NCBI GenBank assembly: GCA_965372745.1
Contig: CBDVDM010000014.1
Location: forward strand, 1 to 40,542
Direction: 5' to 3'
Length of the DNA: 40,542 bases
DNA from: VRUG01 sp965372745
Lineage (GTDB): Bacteria; Planctomycetota; Phycisphaerae; Sedimentisphaerales; Anaerobacaceae
Shown here piece by piece: positions 7,721 through 15,490 of this stretch (positions are counted from its first letter, which is position 1; every line of letters begins with the position of its first letter). Below the pieces are notes generated by a model. The model was not told the origin of the DNA and searched no databases. It was given only the letters and a program-made list of their open reading frames with translations. The translations under genes and the position numbers were made by a program.

Positions 7721-8410
7721 TCAAGACTTATCTTTTTTTAGTAAATCAGGCCTCCATTTCTTTGTTCGCTCTAACGCCTGTTCACGGCGCCAGTTGGCGA
7801 TTTTCCCGTGGTCACCGCTCAAAAGAATATCAGGTACTTTCATACCTCGAAAATCCTCCGGACGAGTATATTGCGGATATTCCAATAGCCCCTCACTAAA
7901 GGAATCGTCTTTGGACGAGTCTTCATCACCCAGGGCACCTTCGAGCAATCGCACAACGGCATCGATGACCACCATTGCCGCCAGCTCACCGCCGCTCAAT
8001 ACGTAGTCGCCTATCGATACCTGTTCAGCCTCAAGACCTGTCCGAATACGCTCATCGAAACCTTCATATCGGCCGGATATTAGTATCAGCCGTTTTTCTT
8101 TACTAAGCTCAATTGCTTTTGCCTGGTCAAATTTTCGACCTTGAGGACTCAGCAATATGATACGTCCCTTTTCAGACGATAATTTTTCGACATGTTCAAA
8201 ACACTCGAAAACAGGTCCCGGCATCATCACCATGCCCGGCCCGCCGCCGTATGGTTTATCGTCAACCTTTTTATAACGGTTGTTTGCGAAGTCACGTATA
8301 TTCGTTAAGACTATTTCTACTACACCGGCTTCCTGGGCCCTCTTTAATATCGAGTAACTCAGCGGTGATTCGAACATCTCAGGAAAAAGCGTAAGAACAT
8401 CAACTCTCAT
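7721..8410 (-). CDS. trmD: tRNA (guanine-N1)-methyltransferase TrmD
   Basis: TrmD makes m1G37 in tRNAs and prevents frameshifting. The SPOUT trefoil-knot motifs are clear: MRVDVLTLFPEMF at the start, DDKPYGGGPGMVM, LLSPQGRKFDQ, GRYEGFDER and YVLSGGELAAMVVIDAVVR. I place the start at the ATG at 8410 because it begins the family N-terminus. A longer frame opening at 8530 only adds Lys/Leu-rich residues read from the opposite register of rpsP. With this start trmD overlaps the end of rpsP by 11 nt, pointing to translational coupling. rimM, usually between rpsP and trmD, is missing. The protein is 229 residues. Confidence 0.96.
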   Translation of the reverse strand: MRVDVLTLFPEMFESPLSYSILKRAQEAGVVEIVLTNIRDFANNRYKKVDDKPYGGGPGMVMMPGPVFECFEHVEKLSSEKGRIILLSPQGRKFDQAKAIELSKEKRLILISGRYEGFDERIRTGLEAEQVSIGDYVLSGGELAAMVVIDAVVRLLEGALGDEDSSKDDSFSEGLLEYPQYTRPEDFRGMKVPDILLSGDHGKIANWRREQALERTKKWRPDLLKKDKS

Positions 8411-9002
8411 CACTTTTTTCTTCACTTGATTCTTCTTTAGCTTCAGCCTTTTCTTCAGGCTTGTCTTCTTCTTTAGGTTTCTCAGCCTCAGCTTCAGGTT
8501 TGGTTTCCTCTGCTTTAGGTTTCTCAGCATCAGCTTCCGGTTTAGCCTCTTCCGCCTTGGCTTTTTCTTCTTTCATCTTGGCCTTTTCTTCCTCTGCTTT
8601 AGCCTTTGCTTCCGTTTCTGCCTTGACCTTTTCTTCTGCCTGCTTGGCTGCCTTTTCGATTACTATCTTATCTGCCTTGGTAAACGGTTTGCCTTTAGCT
8701 TTTGCGAGAGCTCTTGCCTTTGCCTGTTTGATTGCTTTTTCTTCCGCATATTTATGTTTAACACCATGCTTAATCAGCAGTTCAGATACCGTATCAGAAG
8801 GTATCGCTCCGTTATCAAGCCAATACTGAATTCTTTCGATATTGAGCACGACCTGCTTTTCAGTATCTTTTGCTATTGGGTCGTAATGGCCTAACTTTTC
8901 CAGAATTCTGCCGTCACGTGGTGTCCGCGACTCAATCGCATTGATTCTGAAAAACGGCCTGTGACGCCTGCCTATTCGTGTCATTCGGATCTTTACTGAC
9001 AT
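8400..9002 (-). CDS. rpsP: 30S ribosomal protein S16 with a long charged C-terminal tail
   Basis: Residues 1-90 are a normal S16 (VKIRMTRIGRRHRPFFRINAIESRTPRDGRILEKLGHYDP). The usual protein ends near there, but this one continues to 200 residues. The extension is low-complexity Lys/Glu/Ala/Pro, with near-repeats such as KAEEAKPEADAEKPK and KAEETKPEAEAEKPK, and it ends acidic (ESSEEKSDES). The start has a GGAG-type site a few bases upstream (AAGGAGAAACGTT). It overlaps trmD by 11 nt. The tail is probably disordered and exposed on the ribosome; its function is unknown. Confidence 0.95.
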   Translation of the reverse strand: MSVKIRMTRIGRRHRPFFRINAIESRTPRDGRILEKLGHYDPIAKDTEKQVVLNIERIQYWLDNGAIPSDTVSELLIKHGVKHKYAEEKAIKQAKARALAKAKGKPFTKADKIVIEKAAKQAEEKVKAETEAKAKAEEEKAKMKEEKAKAEEAKPEADAEKPKAEETKPEAEAEKPKEEDKPEEKAEAKEESSEEKSDES

Positions 9003-9057
9003 AACGTTTCTCCTTCGTACTCAATATAATAAATTTCCATGATTTACCCAACGCAAA

Positions 9058-9255
9058 TCACGAAACTCGTTTACAGCGTAAAGCAAAACCATTTATAAAA
9101 ATCGCAAAAACTCCACGGTCAATCCGGGCATCATCTGCGATTTTTTGTACCTGCTCATCGGTTAAACTATCTGCGTTTTCCTTCTCTTTTGTTGTCATTA
9201 TCGCTACTGACTTTTGCAACTGCTCCAATTCCTCTAAACTTGGAGAGGCAAGCAT
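9058..9255 (-). CDS. Small hypothetical protein between ffh and rpsP; start uncertain
   Basis: The ATG at 9255 gives 65 residues with two predicted helices (SPSLEELEQLQKSVAIM and SLTDEQVQKIADDARID) and a hydrophobic, basic end (GVFAIFINGFALRCKRVS). I do not recognise it. The frame is open upstream of that ATG back into ffh, and the extra residues look like real protein (ITIEEYLEELARFVDNDYG, then KAIRNQFKDNK). The true product may therefore be about 40 residues longer and start at a rare codon such as ATA or ATT just after the ffh stop. No clear ribosome binding site supports the internal ATG. It lies within the ffh-rpsP run on the same strand and is probably cotranscribed. Confidence 0.55.
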   Translation of the reverse strand: MLASPSLEELEQLQKSVAIMTTKEKENADSLTDEQVQKIADDARIDRGVFAIFINGFALRCKRVS

Positions 9256-9371
9256 AGCCAGTTCACTACTGCCTTTATTGTCCTTAAACTGGTTTCGAAT
9301 AGCCTTGCCGTAATCATTATCTACAAACCGAGCTAATTCTTCAAGGTATTCTTCTATTGTTATTTTTCTGT

Positions 9372-10799
9372 TTAGCGTCGTTTTACTTTCCCTTTTCGCT
9401 TTACAATTCTTTTTCGTTTTGACCTTTGTTTTATTTTTCTGCCAGCTGACATCGCTGCACCTAACGTGTCCATATTCAGTCCGCCGGAAAGCAAACTCTT
9501 GAGTCCGCCTAATTTGCCTCCGCTAAAACTCTTCATCATGTCCCTGGTTCGCTTGAATGTCTTCACTAATCCGGAAACGTCATTAGGTTGTACACCGGCA
9601 CCGGTTGCGATTCGCCTGCGCCTTGATGAATCTATTATCTCAGGCCCGCGCCGTTCCGCCAGCGTCATCGAATGAACAATGCCTTCGATACGAACCAGAG
9701 AACCGTCATCCAGTTCCAGCTCATCAAGCTGACCGCCCATCCCGGGCAGAAGTTTTAGCATATCTTTCATCCCACCCATGTTTTTCATAGCCTGCATCTG
9801 CTTGAGGAAATCATCGAATCCGAAACTGCCCTTGGCCATCTTCTTTTGAAGCTTCTCAGCTTCTTCTGCATCGAATTGCTCATGGGCCTTTTCGACCAGG
9901 GTGACAACGTCACCCATCCCCAAAATCCTGCCTGCCATTCGGTCGGGATGAAACTCTTCGAGCTTATCCAGTTTTTCGCCGACGCCGATAAATTTTATTG
10001 GCTTACCCGTTACAGCCTTTACACTTAGAGCAGCTCCGCCTCTGGCGTCACCGTCGAGTTTAGTCAATATCACGCCGTCAAGTTCAAGACGCTCGTTAAA
10101 CTCTTTTGCAGAATTGACTGCGTCCTGGCCGGTCATGGAATCACAGACAAGGTAAATCTGATGCGGGTTAACAGCCTTAGCTACATTTGCAATCTCGCCC
10201 ATCATCTCTTCATCGATGTGCAGCCGGCCGGCAGTATCAAGCACCATAACATCGAAACCGTTGTTTTTGGCGTGCTTTAAGGCATTTTTGGCAACCTTTA
10301 CAGCATTCTTGCTCTCTTCACTATATACCTCTATCTCAAGCTGTTCGCCAAGAATCTTTAGCTGGTCAATCGCTGCCGGTCTTTGAAGGTCGTCTGCTAC
10401 CAGCAGGGGACGCTTGCCTTTGGAAACAAGATATTTACCTAACTTGGCTGCTGTAGTGGTTTTACCGCAGCCCTGCAGGCCGGCTAACATGATTACAGTT
10501 GGGCCGGGTGAGACGAAATATATCTGCGTATCTACCGGCCCCATCAGCTTGGTTAGCTCGTCAGTGACGATTTTTACCATCACCTGGCTGGGGTGCAGAC
10601 TTTTTATAACTTCAGCGCCAATCGCAGCTTGCGTTACATCCTTACAGAACTGCTTGACAACCTGATAGTTGACGTCAGCTTCCAAAAGAGCTTTGCGAAC
10701 ATCACGCATAGCGTCGGAAATATTCGCTTCGGTAATTCGGCCTCGACCGGACAGCGATTTGAAAACCGAATTAAATTTTCCTGTTAGTGACTCAAACAC
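9372..10799 (-). CDS. ffh: Signal recognition particle protein Ffh (SRP54)
   Basis: The 475-residue GTPase binds signal sequences and SRP RNA and delivers ribosomes to the membrane. It has an N domain (residues 1-95), a G domain with P-loop GLQGCGKTT at about 107-115, LVADDLQRPAA, DTAGRLHIDEEMM and TKLDGDARGGAALS, then a Met-rich M domain from about residue 320 (FLKQMQAMKNMGGMKDMLKL). The C-terminus is very basic (KQRSKRKRIVKRKGKVKRR). Length is slightly above the usual 450. It is the first gene of the minus-strand run ending at 1363; about 740 nt of non-coding DNA lies upstream, so its promoter should be there. Confidence 0.97.
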   Translation of the reverse strand: MFESLTGKFNSVFKSLSGRGRITEANISDAMRDVRKALLEADVNYQVVKQFCKDVTQAAIGAEVIKSLHPSQVMVKIVTDELTKLMGPVDTQIYFVSPGPTVIMLAGLQGCGKTTTAAKLGKYLVSKGKRPLLVADDLQRPAAIDQLKILGEQLEIEVYSEESKNAVKVAKNALKHAKNNGFDVMVLDTAGRLHIDEEMMGEIANVAKAVNPHQIYLVCDSMTGQDAVNSAKEFNERLELDGVILTKLDGDARGGAALSVKAVTGKPIKFIGVGEKLDKLEEFHPDRMAGRILGMGDVVTLVEKAHEQFDAEEAEKLQKKMAKGSFGFDDFLKQMQAMKNMGGMKDMLKLLPGMGGQLDELELDDGSLVRIEGIVHSMTLAERRGPEIIDSSRRRRIATGAGVQPNDVSGLVKTFKRTRDMMKSFSGGKLGGLKSLLSGGLNMDTLGAAMSAGRKIKQRSKRKRIVKRKGKVKRR

Positions 10800-11004
10800 T
10801 GTATCTACCCTTACTTACAATTATTGAGGATATTTGTGCGCAAACACCTCCCACAATAAAACCCAACACTATAAAGGCGTAAGAGGGGTTTTGCAAGGAC
10901 AAAATCGCTCTGTTGATTTTTGGAATAATAATGAGGATTAACTGACCATTTACTATCTTCTATTGACTATTTATTATTGCACTTAGGTAGAATAGGGAAT
11001 TTGG

Positions 11005-11020
11005 GCGCGATTAATCGCGC
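11005..11020. repeat. Perfect 16-bp palindrome
   Basis: GCGCGATTAATCGCGC is its own reverse complement. It sits about 200 nt upstream of ffh and next to the phased A-tracts, so it could be a dimeric protein binding site. No other copy was noticed in the window. Confidence 0.6.
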
Positions 11021-11030
11021 AAGTTGGTCG

Positions 11031-11134
11031 AAAAAGACGCGCAAAAAGTAACAAAAAATTACAAAAATTCGCATAAATTGACATAAAACGTACTCGAAAT
11101 GATATGAAATGCACCAAAAATGACAAACTCAAAA
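11031..11134. other. Phased A-tract region, probable curved DNA
   Basis: Runs of three to six A start at about 11031, 11043, 11053, 11063, 11075, 11085, 11097, 11107, 11116 and 11131, so most are 9-12 bp apart, close to one helical turn. A-tracts repeated at this spacing are known to bend DNA. The region is non-coding and follows the 16-bp palindrome. Confidence 0.55.
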
Positions 11135-11218
11135 TGAGCACTTGCGCAAACGATTGAAAAACTGTTCAGACAAGTTTTTCAAATTCTTAGTTCTTAATTT
11201 TTAATTCTTAATTGCGGA

Positions 11219-11254
11219 GATCCTTCGCCCGCCACAGGCGGACTCAGGATGGCA
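11219..11254. repeat. CCTTCG...CTCAGG dispersed element, copy 1
   Basis: GATCCTTCG, then a CCGCC-ACA-GGCGG hairpin, then CTCAGGATGGCAG. ATCCT (11220-11224) and AGGAT (11246-11250) form an outer inverted repeat. Related elements occur at 27651-27695 and 29594-29638. Confidence 0.55.
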
Positions 11255-11399
11255 GACCTTATATTAACAGTTGCTCGTGATTCGTGCCTCGAAAAATAAA
11301 ATTTCTAAACGCTGATACCTAAGGCACAAAAAAAAATTAACCACGGATTGGATTTGGCTTCACGGCCATTACGAAAATGACTTATAGTTCAAAGCATTA

Positions 11400-11433
11400 A
11401 ACTTTTTCTCGATGCAGGCATCTGCGAAAAGTT
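11400..11433. repeat. Hairpin downstream of the restriction gene
   Basis: AACTTTT pairs with AAAAGTT (11427-11433), and an inner GCAG (11414-11417) pairs with CTGC (11422-11425). It is the most distal of several hairpins following the restriction gene on its transcribed strand. Confidence 0.4.
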
Positions 11434-11499
11434 TTCAGCTTTGCACTTCGGCTGGTAAAGACAGCCGGTGTGAAGCCGAGAGAAAATGTTAAACAATAC

Positions 11500-11527
11500 C
11501 TTACAGACAGAAGAGCCTGTTTGTAAG
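11500..11527 (-). terminator. Hairpin just after the restriction gene stop
   Basis: On the minus strand CTTACAAACAG, a GCTCTT loop and CTGTCTGTAAG pair at 10 of 11 positions, about 16 nt after the stop codon at 11543. The bases after it are not a T-run, so termination would be weak or factor-assisted. Confidence 0.45.
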
Positions 11528-11542
11528 ATTAAATAGTGGCTA

Positions 11543-14500
11543 CTACATTTTAGTTTGTTTTTTCGACTTCTTTTTTATATTTTTCTGTATCTCTTTTTGA
11601 ATGTAATCATAAAATTTGTTTTGACGACACAATTGCTTTATCTGACCGGCCTGATTAAAACCGATTTTTTTGACCGGCACATCAAAATACAACGCAAAAA
11701 CCAGATCATCGATATAATCTTTCAATGATTCCTGCAAATTCTTATCGAGAGCCATTAAATATTTTAATTCTGACAATGAAACTTCGCTGGGCAAAAGACT
11801 TTTTTCGCCGAAAGTTTCTTTAAGCACAGCTTTAACTACATTTTTCTTGCTTTTGATAGGCGCTTTGTACGTTTGGCTGTTTTTAGTTAATATCAGATTA
11901 TTACCACACAGTTCAACATTATCAAATTTCTGTTTCGTTATATTTGAAAAATCAACAAAGTCCTGCAATTGACAATCTTCCAAATCAAGCATTTCCTCAG
12001 CACACTTGATAATCTCGTCTTTGACAAACTGATTTTCTTTTGTGATTTTGGGGATGCGGACATATTGCTTGATAGCCTTAATTGGGACCAAATAATTGGT
12101 TTCATTGGGCAATAAAAGTTTCTCTCTTAGAATCAACAAGTTTACATCATTGTTTAGACAAGAGAAAAGAAACAAAATATTAATTTTGCTATCAGAAGAA
12201 ACAATAAGAGACTGATTGTTTACAAGCAAAATTTGTCTTGTTGTATATTGAAATCTATTGTTAAACTTGGTTCGCCATATTATTTTATGTTTTTTTGTAA
12301 AAGCTCTCAACTTTTGAGACCCGGGGATAAACTCTATTGGGGCGTTTTTTGAGTAAAATGAGCTACTAATTATTGGTTTATATAGCTCCCAGTTGTTTTT
12401 TTTGTAGTCGAAAATTTCAAAGTCATTTTTATCTTGTCTGCTTCTAATAAGGCTTTGACTTATCTTTACTCCCCCATCAAAAACCAAATCACAATTTTCA
12501 TTTAACTTGTATCTGAATTCATCAATACTTAAAGAGTTAATGGTGTATTCACTCAAAAGCTTTACAGCCTTTATATTCTTGCCGATGAAATTCCAGTTTT
12601 CAAGATTATCGTATAAATCCTGTTGATGTATTTCCCCCTTTGCTTTTTTTGTATAAGTAAAATAATCTTGAAAATTATCAATATGCGTGTCTTTGTAGTT
12701 TATGATTTCTGTTTTGCCATTTTTTGATTTTGTGTTATTTACTACAAATATCAAACTTGATGTTGCAACAGGCTTTTTTTGTTTTAGTCCTCTTCCTATA
12801 AACATTTTTCCCGCAAATGTAACAATTTTTTCAATAGTAGTATATTTTGATAAATAGTATCGCAGGACATCCAAATCATTGGCTGTTAAAATAGTCTGAG
12901 GTATAATGTAAGAAATCCTACTATTTTTTTTCAATAATGATAATCCAAGAGCTATAAAGAACGCATAAAGGTTTGGTTTTGGTGAATATGGCTTTATCCG
13001 GTTAGGGACGGTATTTAGATTTACTCCATATACATTTGCCATTGAAAGTTTTTTTTGTTTAATCTTTTGTGTAAAATCAATCTTCTGTTTACAGCACTCG
13101 TTGTAGCCAATATATGGCGGATTGCCTATAACAAAGTCAAAACGCCGTCTCGGCGGACGCATACTATCTTTCATCTCTGTTAAATTTTCTTCATCCCGCA
13201 TAAACTTGGATTCCACTTCGAACTTAAAGTCGAAATGTATATCTGAGAATCCTTTTTCTTTTTTGTTTTTTACCTCTATAAATTCTTTTATATCAAGAAA
13301 TTCCGCTATGCTGTCATCTGTTTTGAAAAGTTTGATTTTCTTTTCCACTGGGTTGTTATATTTTTCGTTTACAATCAACGGCAGCATTTTCATCAGTATT
13401 CCCATCTCTGCGAGATAGAGCGGGAATTCCTCGATATCAAGACCGAAGATATTTTCGCTTATCAGATTTTCGGCTTGTTTCGCGGTGTTTTCCTCTCCCT
13501 TGTAAACAGCATCTATGATTCTTTTGGCTGCACTGTAAAGAAATGTACCGCTTCCGCAGGCAGGGTCAATGATTGAGATGTCAGGATTATCAGGTTTTTC
13601 TTTTATTCGCTTTTTGATTTCATCAGCGGTATAACCTATCTCATCAAGCATAAACTCAACAACTGCCGGGTCTGTAAAATACTGCCCTTTGTTTTTGTTC
13701 TGGTAGAGTTCTTTAAGATAGTTTTCGTAGATATATCCGAATAGCTCATTTCTGACGCTTGCAAAATTATATTTTTTTATGAAGATAAAAATATCAAGCC
13801 AGGCTGATATATTCGATATACTTTTTTTAGTCTGTCGTTTTATTTCGTTTAGTCTTTCTTCAATATATTTTTGCTCTGCGGAAAACGGCCTGTATAGATT
13901 TTCAGATATATATTCTGCTATATGCGTTGCTTGTGTCAGCACCTCTCCGAATACATTAGCTTTAAGACTTTTATGTACTTCTTTAAATCTTTGCAGAAAT
14001 TCGTCTTTTTTATCAGCATAGTCATTATCTACTAAGGTTTTATATAAAATATATTGAATAACATAAGCATAAGATATTTCAGTCGCAACTTTATCAGGGT
14101 CTTTTTCTTTATTAAAATATTGAGACAGCCGAAGTTTGTATTTAAAATTTCTTATTAAAGCTGTTATATCATCGAAAAATGTCTCCCTGTACAGCTCTAC
14201 TTCTAATCCCTCTCTGTCAAACAGACTTTTTTGAGATACCATTCTTTCAAAGAATGAAACATAGTAAGTTTCCGGTAAGGTATATTCTTTCCAGAAAGTC
14301 TGAAATATTTCTGGTTCATCAAGGATTTCATCTAACTTTAATGTTTTGCAGACAGTATCGCCATCATAAAAACGCCATTCATAACCATCTGTCAAAATAG
14401 CATAAACGGCATTATATGGTTCCTTATATTCTTTTATTTGCTCTTTTCCTGCTTTTATATTTTCATGTTTTTCAACTTCGACAGGAATTTTTATTTGAGT

Positions 14501-14740
14501 CTGGTCTATTTCAAGATAAAGAACGAAATCCGGCCGTTTTCTTTCTTTGTTGTCGGTATCTTCCTGAATAAAAACATTTTTGCGGTTGTGAGGCGCAATG
14601 GATTCCTTGCCCTCTTCAAGATTAAAAAGTTCTACACATTCAAAAACTTTTCTAACAAAGTTTTGTAATGCGCCTAACTCTTTTTTTTTGAATGCTTCTT
14701 TTTCACTGTCCCATAGTTTTTTTAATTGTTGTATATTCAT
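11543..14740 (-). CDS. Type IIG-like restriction-modification enzyme (fused nuclease and N6-adenine methyltransferase)
   Basis: This 1065-residue protein joins a possible nuclease, a methyltransferase and a target-recognition region. Residues 65-95 hold a PD-(D/E)XK-like stretch (RPDFVLYLEID, then IPVEVEKHENI); the expected ExK reads E88-V-E90-K91, so catalysis is uncertain. A helical linker follows. Motif I (IIDPACGSGTFLYSA) is near residue 395 and the catalytic NPPY motif (FVIGNPPYIGYNE) near 541, typical of gamma-class N6-adenine methyltransferases of the Eco57I type. The last 400 residues would read the DNA target. No specificity subunit or partner nuclease is nearby, consistent with a self-contained enzyme. 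The gene is clearly more AT-rich than its neighbours and is flanked by non-coding hairpins, suggesting acquisition by transfer. A BREX-type PglX methyltransferase is a less likely alternative because no BREX partners are present. Confidence 0.85.
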   Translation of the reverse strand: MNIQQLKKLWDSEKEAFKKKELGALQNFVRKVFECVELFNLEEGKESIAPHNRKNVFIQEDTDNKERKRPDFVLYLEIDQTQIKIPVEVEKHENIKAGKEQIKEYKEPYNAVYAILTDGYEWRFYDGDTVCKTLKLDEILDEPEIFQTFWKEYTLPETYYVSFFERMVSQKSLFDREGLEVELYRETFFDDITALIRNFKYKLRLSQYFNKEKDPDKVATEISYAYVIQYILYKTLVDNDYADKKDEFLQRFKEVHKSLKANVFGEVLTQATHIAEYISENLYRPFSAEQKYIEERLNEIKRQTKKSISNISAWLDIFIFIKKYNFASVRNELFGYIYENYLKELYQNKNKGQYFTDPAVVEFMLDEIGYTADEIKKRIKEKPDNPDISIIDPACGSGTFLYSAAKRIIDAVYKGEENTAKQAENLISENIFGLDIEEFPLYLAEMGILMKMLPLIVNEKYNNPVEKKIKLFKTDDSIAEFLDIKEFIEVKNKKEKGFSDIHFDFKFEVESKFMRDEENLTEMKDSMRPPRRRFDFVIGNPPYIGYNECCKQKIDFTQKIKQKKLSMANVYGVNLNTVPNRIKPYSPKPNLYAFFIALGLSLLKKNSRISYIIPQTILTANDLDVLRYYLSKYTTIEKIVTFAGKMFIGRGLKQKKPVATSSLIFVVNNTKSKNGKTEIINYKDTHIDNFQDYFTYTKKAKGEIHQQDLYDNLENWNFIGKNIKAVKLLSEYTINSLSIDEFRYKLNENCDLVFDGGVKISQSLIRSRQDKNDFEIFDYKKNNWELYKPIISSSFYSKNAPIEFIPGSQKLRAFTKKHKIIWRTKFNNRFQYTTRQILLVNNQSLIVSSDSKINILFLFSCLNNDVNLLILREKLLLPNETNYLVPIKAIKQYVRIPKITKENQFVKDEIIKCAEEMLDLEDCQLQDFVDFSNITKQKFDNVELCGNNLILTKNSQTYKAPIKSKKNVVKAVLKETFGEKSLLPSEVSLSELKYLMALDKNLQESLKDYIDDLVFALYFDVPVKKIGFNQAGQIKQLCRQNKFYDYIQKEIQKNIKKKSKKQTKM

Positions 14741-14820
14741 TTCTCACTCTTTTTTGTATTTCTCGTGTAACTTTATTAGGTTAAACCGCCTTGGTGGGAA
14801 AGTCAACTGATTTTGTTCAG

Positions 14821-14890
14821 TGCGGGCAGTGGGGCGAAACCCCTATAGATTTGTTTCCAAATCTAAATATTGGGGCAGGCAAAACCCGCA
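14821..14890. other. Candidate structured RNA or cloverleaf-like DNA element
   Basis: TGCGGG (14821-14826) pairs perfectly with CCCGCA (14885-14890), enclosing two hairpins: GGGG-CGAAA-CCCC (14831-14843) and AGATTTG-TTTC-CAAATCT (14847-14864), plus a single-stranded GGGGCAGGC. The unpaired GGGG (14872-14875) could compete for the CCCC of the first hairpin, giving a switch-like alternative. It lies 60 nt before the DUF456 gene on the plus strand and about 80 nt before the restriction gene on the minus strand. It matches no RNA family I know. Confidence 0.45.
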
Positions 14891-14950
14891 ACATAAAGTT
14901 GTTGGTTAAACGATATGGACAACTTACGGTACTTAGCTTAAAATTCCGCT

Positions 14951-15466
14951 ATGATTTATTTATGGGCGATAGCTCTCGTACTTCTTAACATCTGCTGGCT
15001 GGCATTGGTCATTTTCGGCTTACCCGGCAACTGGCTTATTCTCATCTCTACTTTTCTGTTAGCATGGTGGCAAAAAGACAGCGGCATGTTTTCGATTTAT
15101 ACCTTAATTACAATAACTGTACTTGCCTGTCTTGGCGAACTTGTTGAATTTCTCGCAGCAGTTACCGGCGCAAAAAAAGCAGGGGCTTCATGGCTCGCTT
15201 CAATCGGCGCTCTCATAGGCGCTGTTACAGGGGCAGTACTTGGAACTTTTATAATTCCCATACCATTTTTCGGAACCTTAACCGGTGCCTGTCTCGGTGC
15301 CGCTGCCAGTGCCCTCGGTATCGAATTGTTAAGAGGCAAAGAATTGAAAGTCACATTTCGCTATGGTATCGGTGCTGGAATAGGGGAATTCATTGGTATT
15401 ACAGGCAAACTCATTCTTGGAATTTTAATCTGGTTTATTGTCGCTGTTGCTGCCTTTTGGCCCTAA
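14951..15466 (+). CDS. DUF456 family membrane protein
   Basis: This 171-residue protein is almost wholly hydrophobic, with about five membrane segments. It has the DUF456 pattern: an N-terminal LVIFGLPGNWLIL hairpin, then GELVEFLAAVTGAKKAGAS, and glycine-rich helices (GALIGAVTGAVLGTFIIPIPFFGTLTGACLGA). Gly-zipper helices of this kind can pack or oligomerise in membranes, but the family has no established function. The ribosome binding site is weak. It stands alone on the plus strand, convergent with the mgtC-like gene and divergent from the restriction gene. Confidence 0.85.
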   Translation: MIYLWAIALVLLNICWLALVIFGLPGNWLILISTFLLAWWQKDSGMFSIYTLITITVLACLGELVEFLAAVTGAKKAGASWLASIGALIGAVTGAVLGTFIIPIPFFGTLTGACLGAAASALGIELLRGKELKVTFRYGIGAGIGEFIGITGKLILGILIWFIVAVAAFWP

Positions 15467-15490
15467 TTTTAAAGTTGCTCACCCTCCACT

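Larger units (their letters stand above)
10800..11542. other. Non-coding stretch between ffh and the restriction gene
   Basis: No credible gene is present in about 740 nt. It contains a 16-bp perfect palindrome (11005-11020), a phased A-tract region (11031-11134), a CCTTCG...CTCAGG repeat (11219-11254) and a series of hairpins (11400-11527). The promoter of ffh should lie near 10800-10990, but I could not pick one confidently. Confidence 0.7.

Noticed and set aside
8411..8530. An upstream extension of trmD
   Set aside because: The extra residues are Lys/Leu-rich readings of the rpsP tail in another register; the family N-terminus begins at the ATG at 8410.
11543..14740. BREX-type PglX methyltransferase
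   Set aside because: No brxA, brxB, brxC, pglZ or brxL gene is adjacent, and the N-terminal nuclease-like region fits a type IIG enzyme better.
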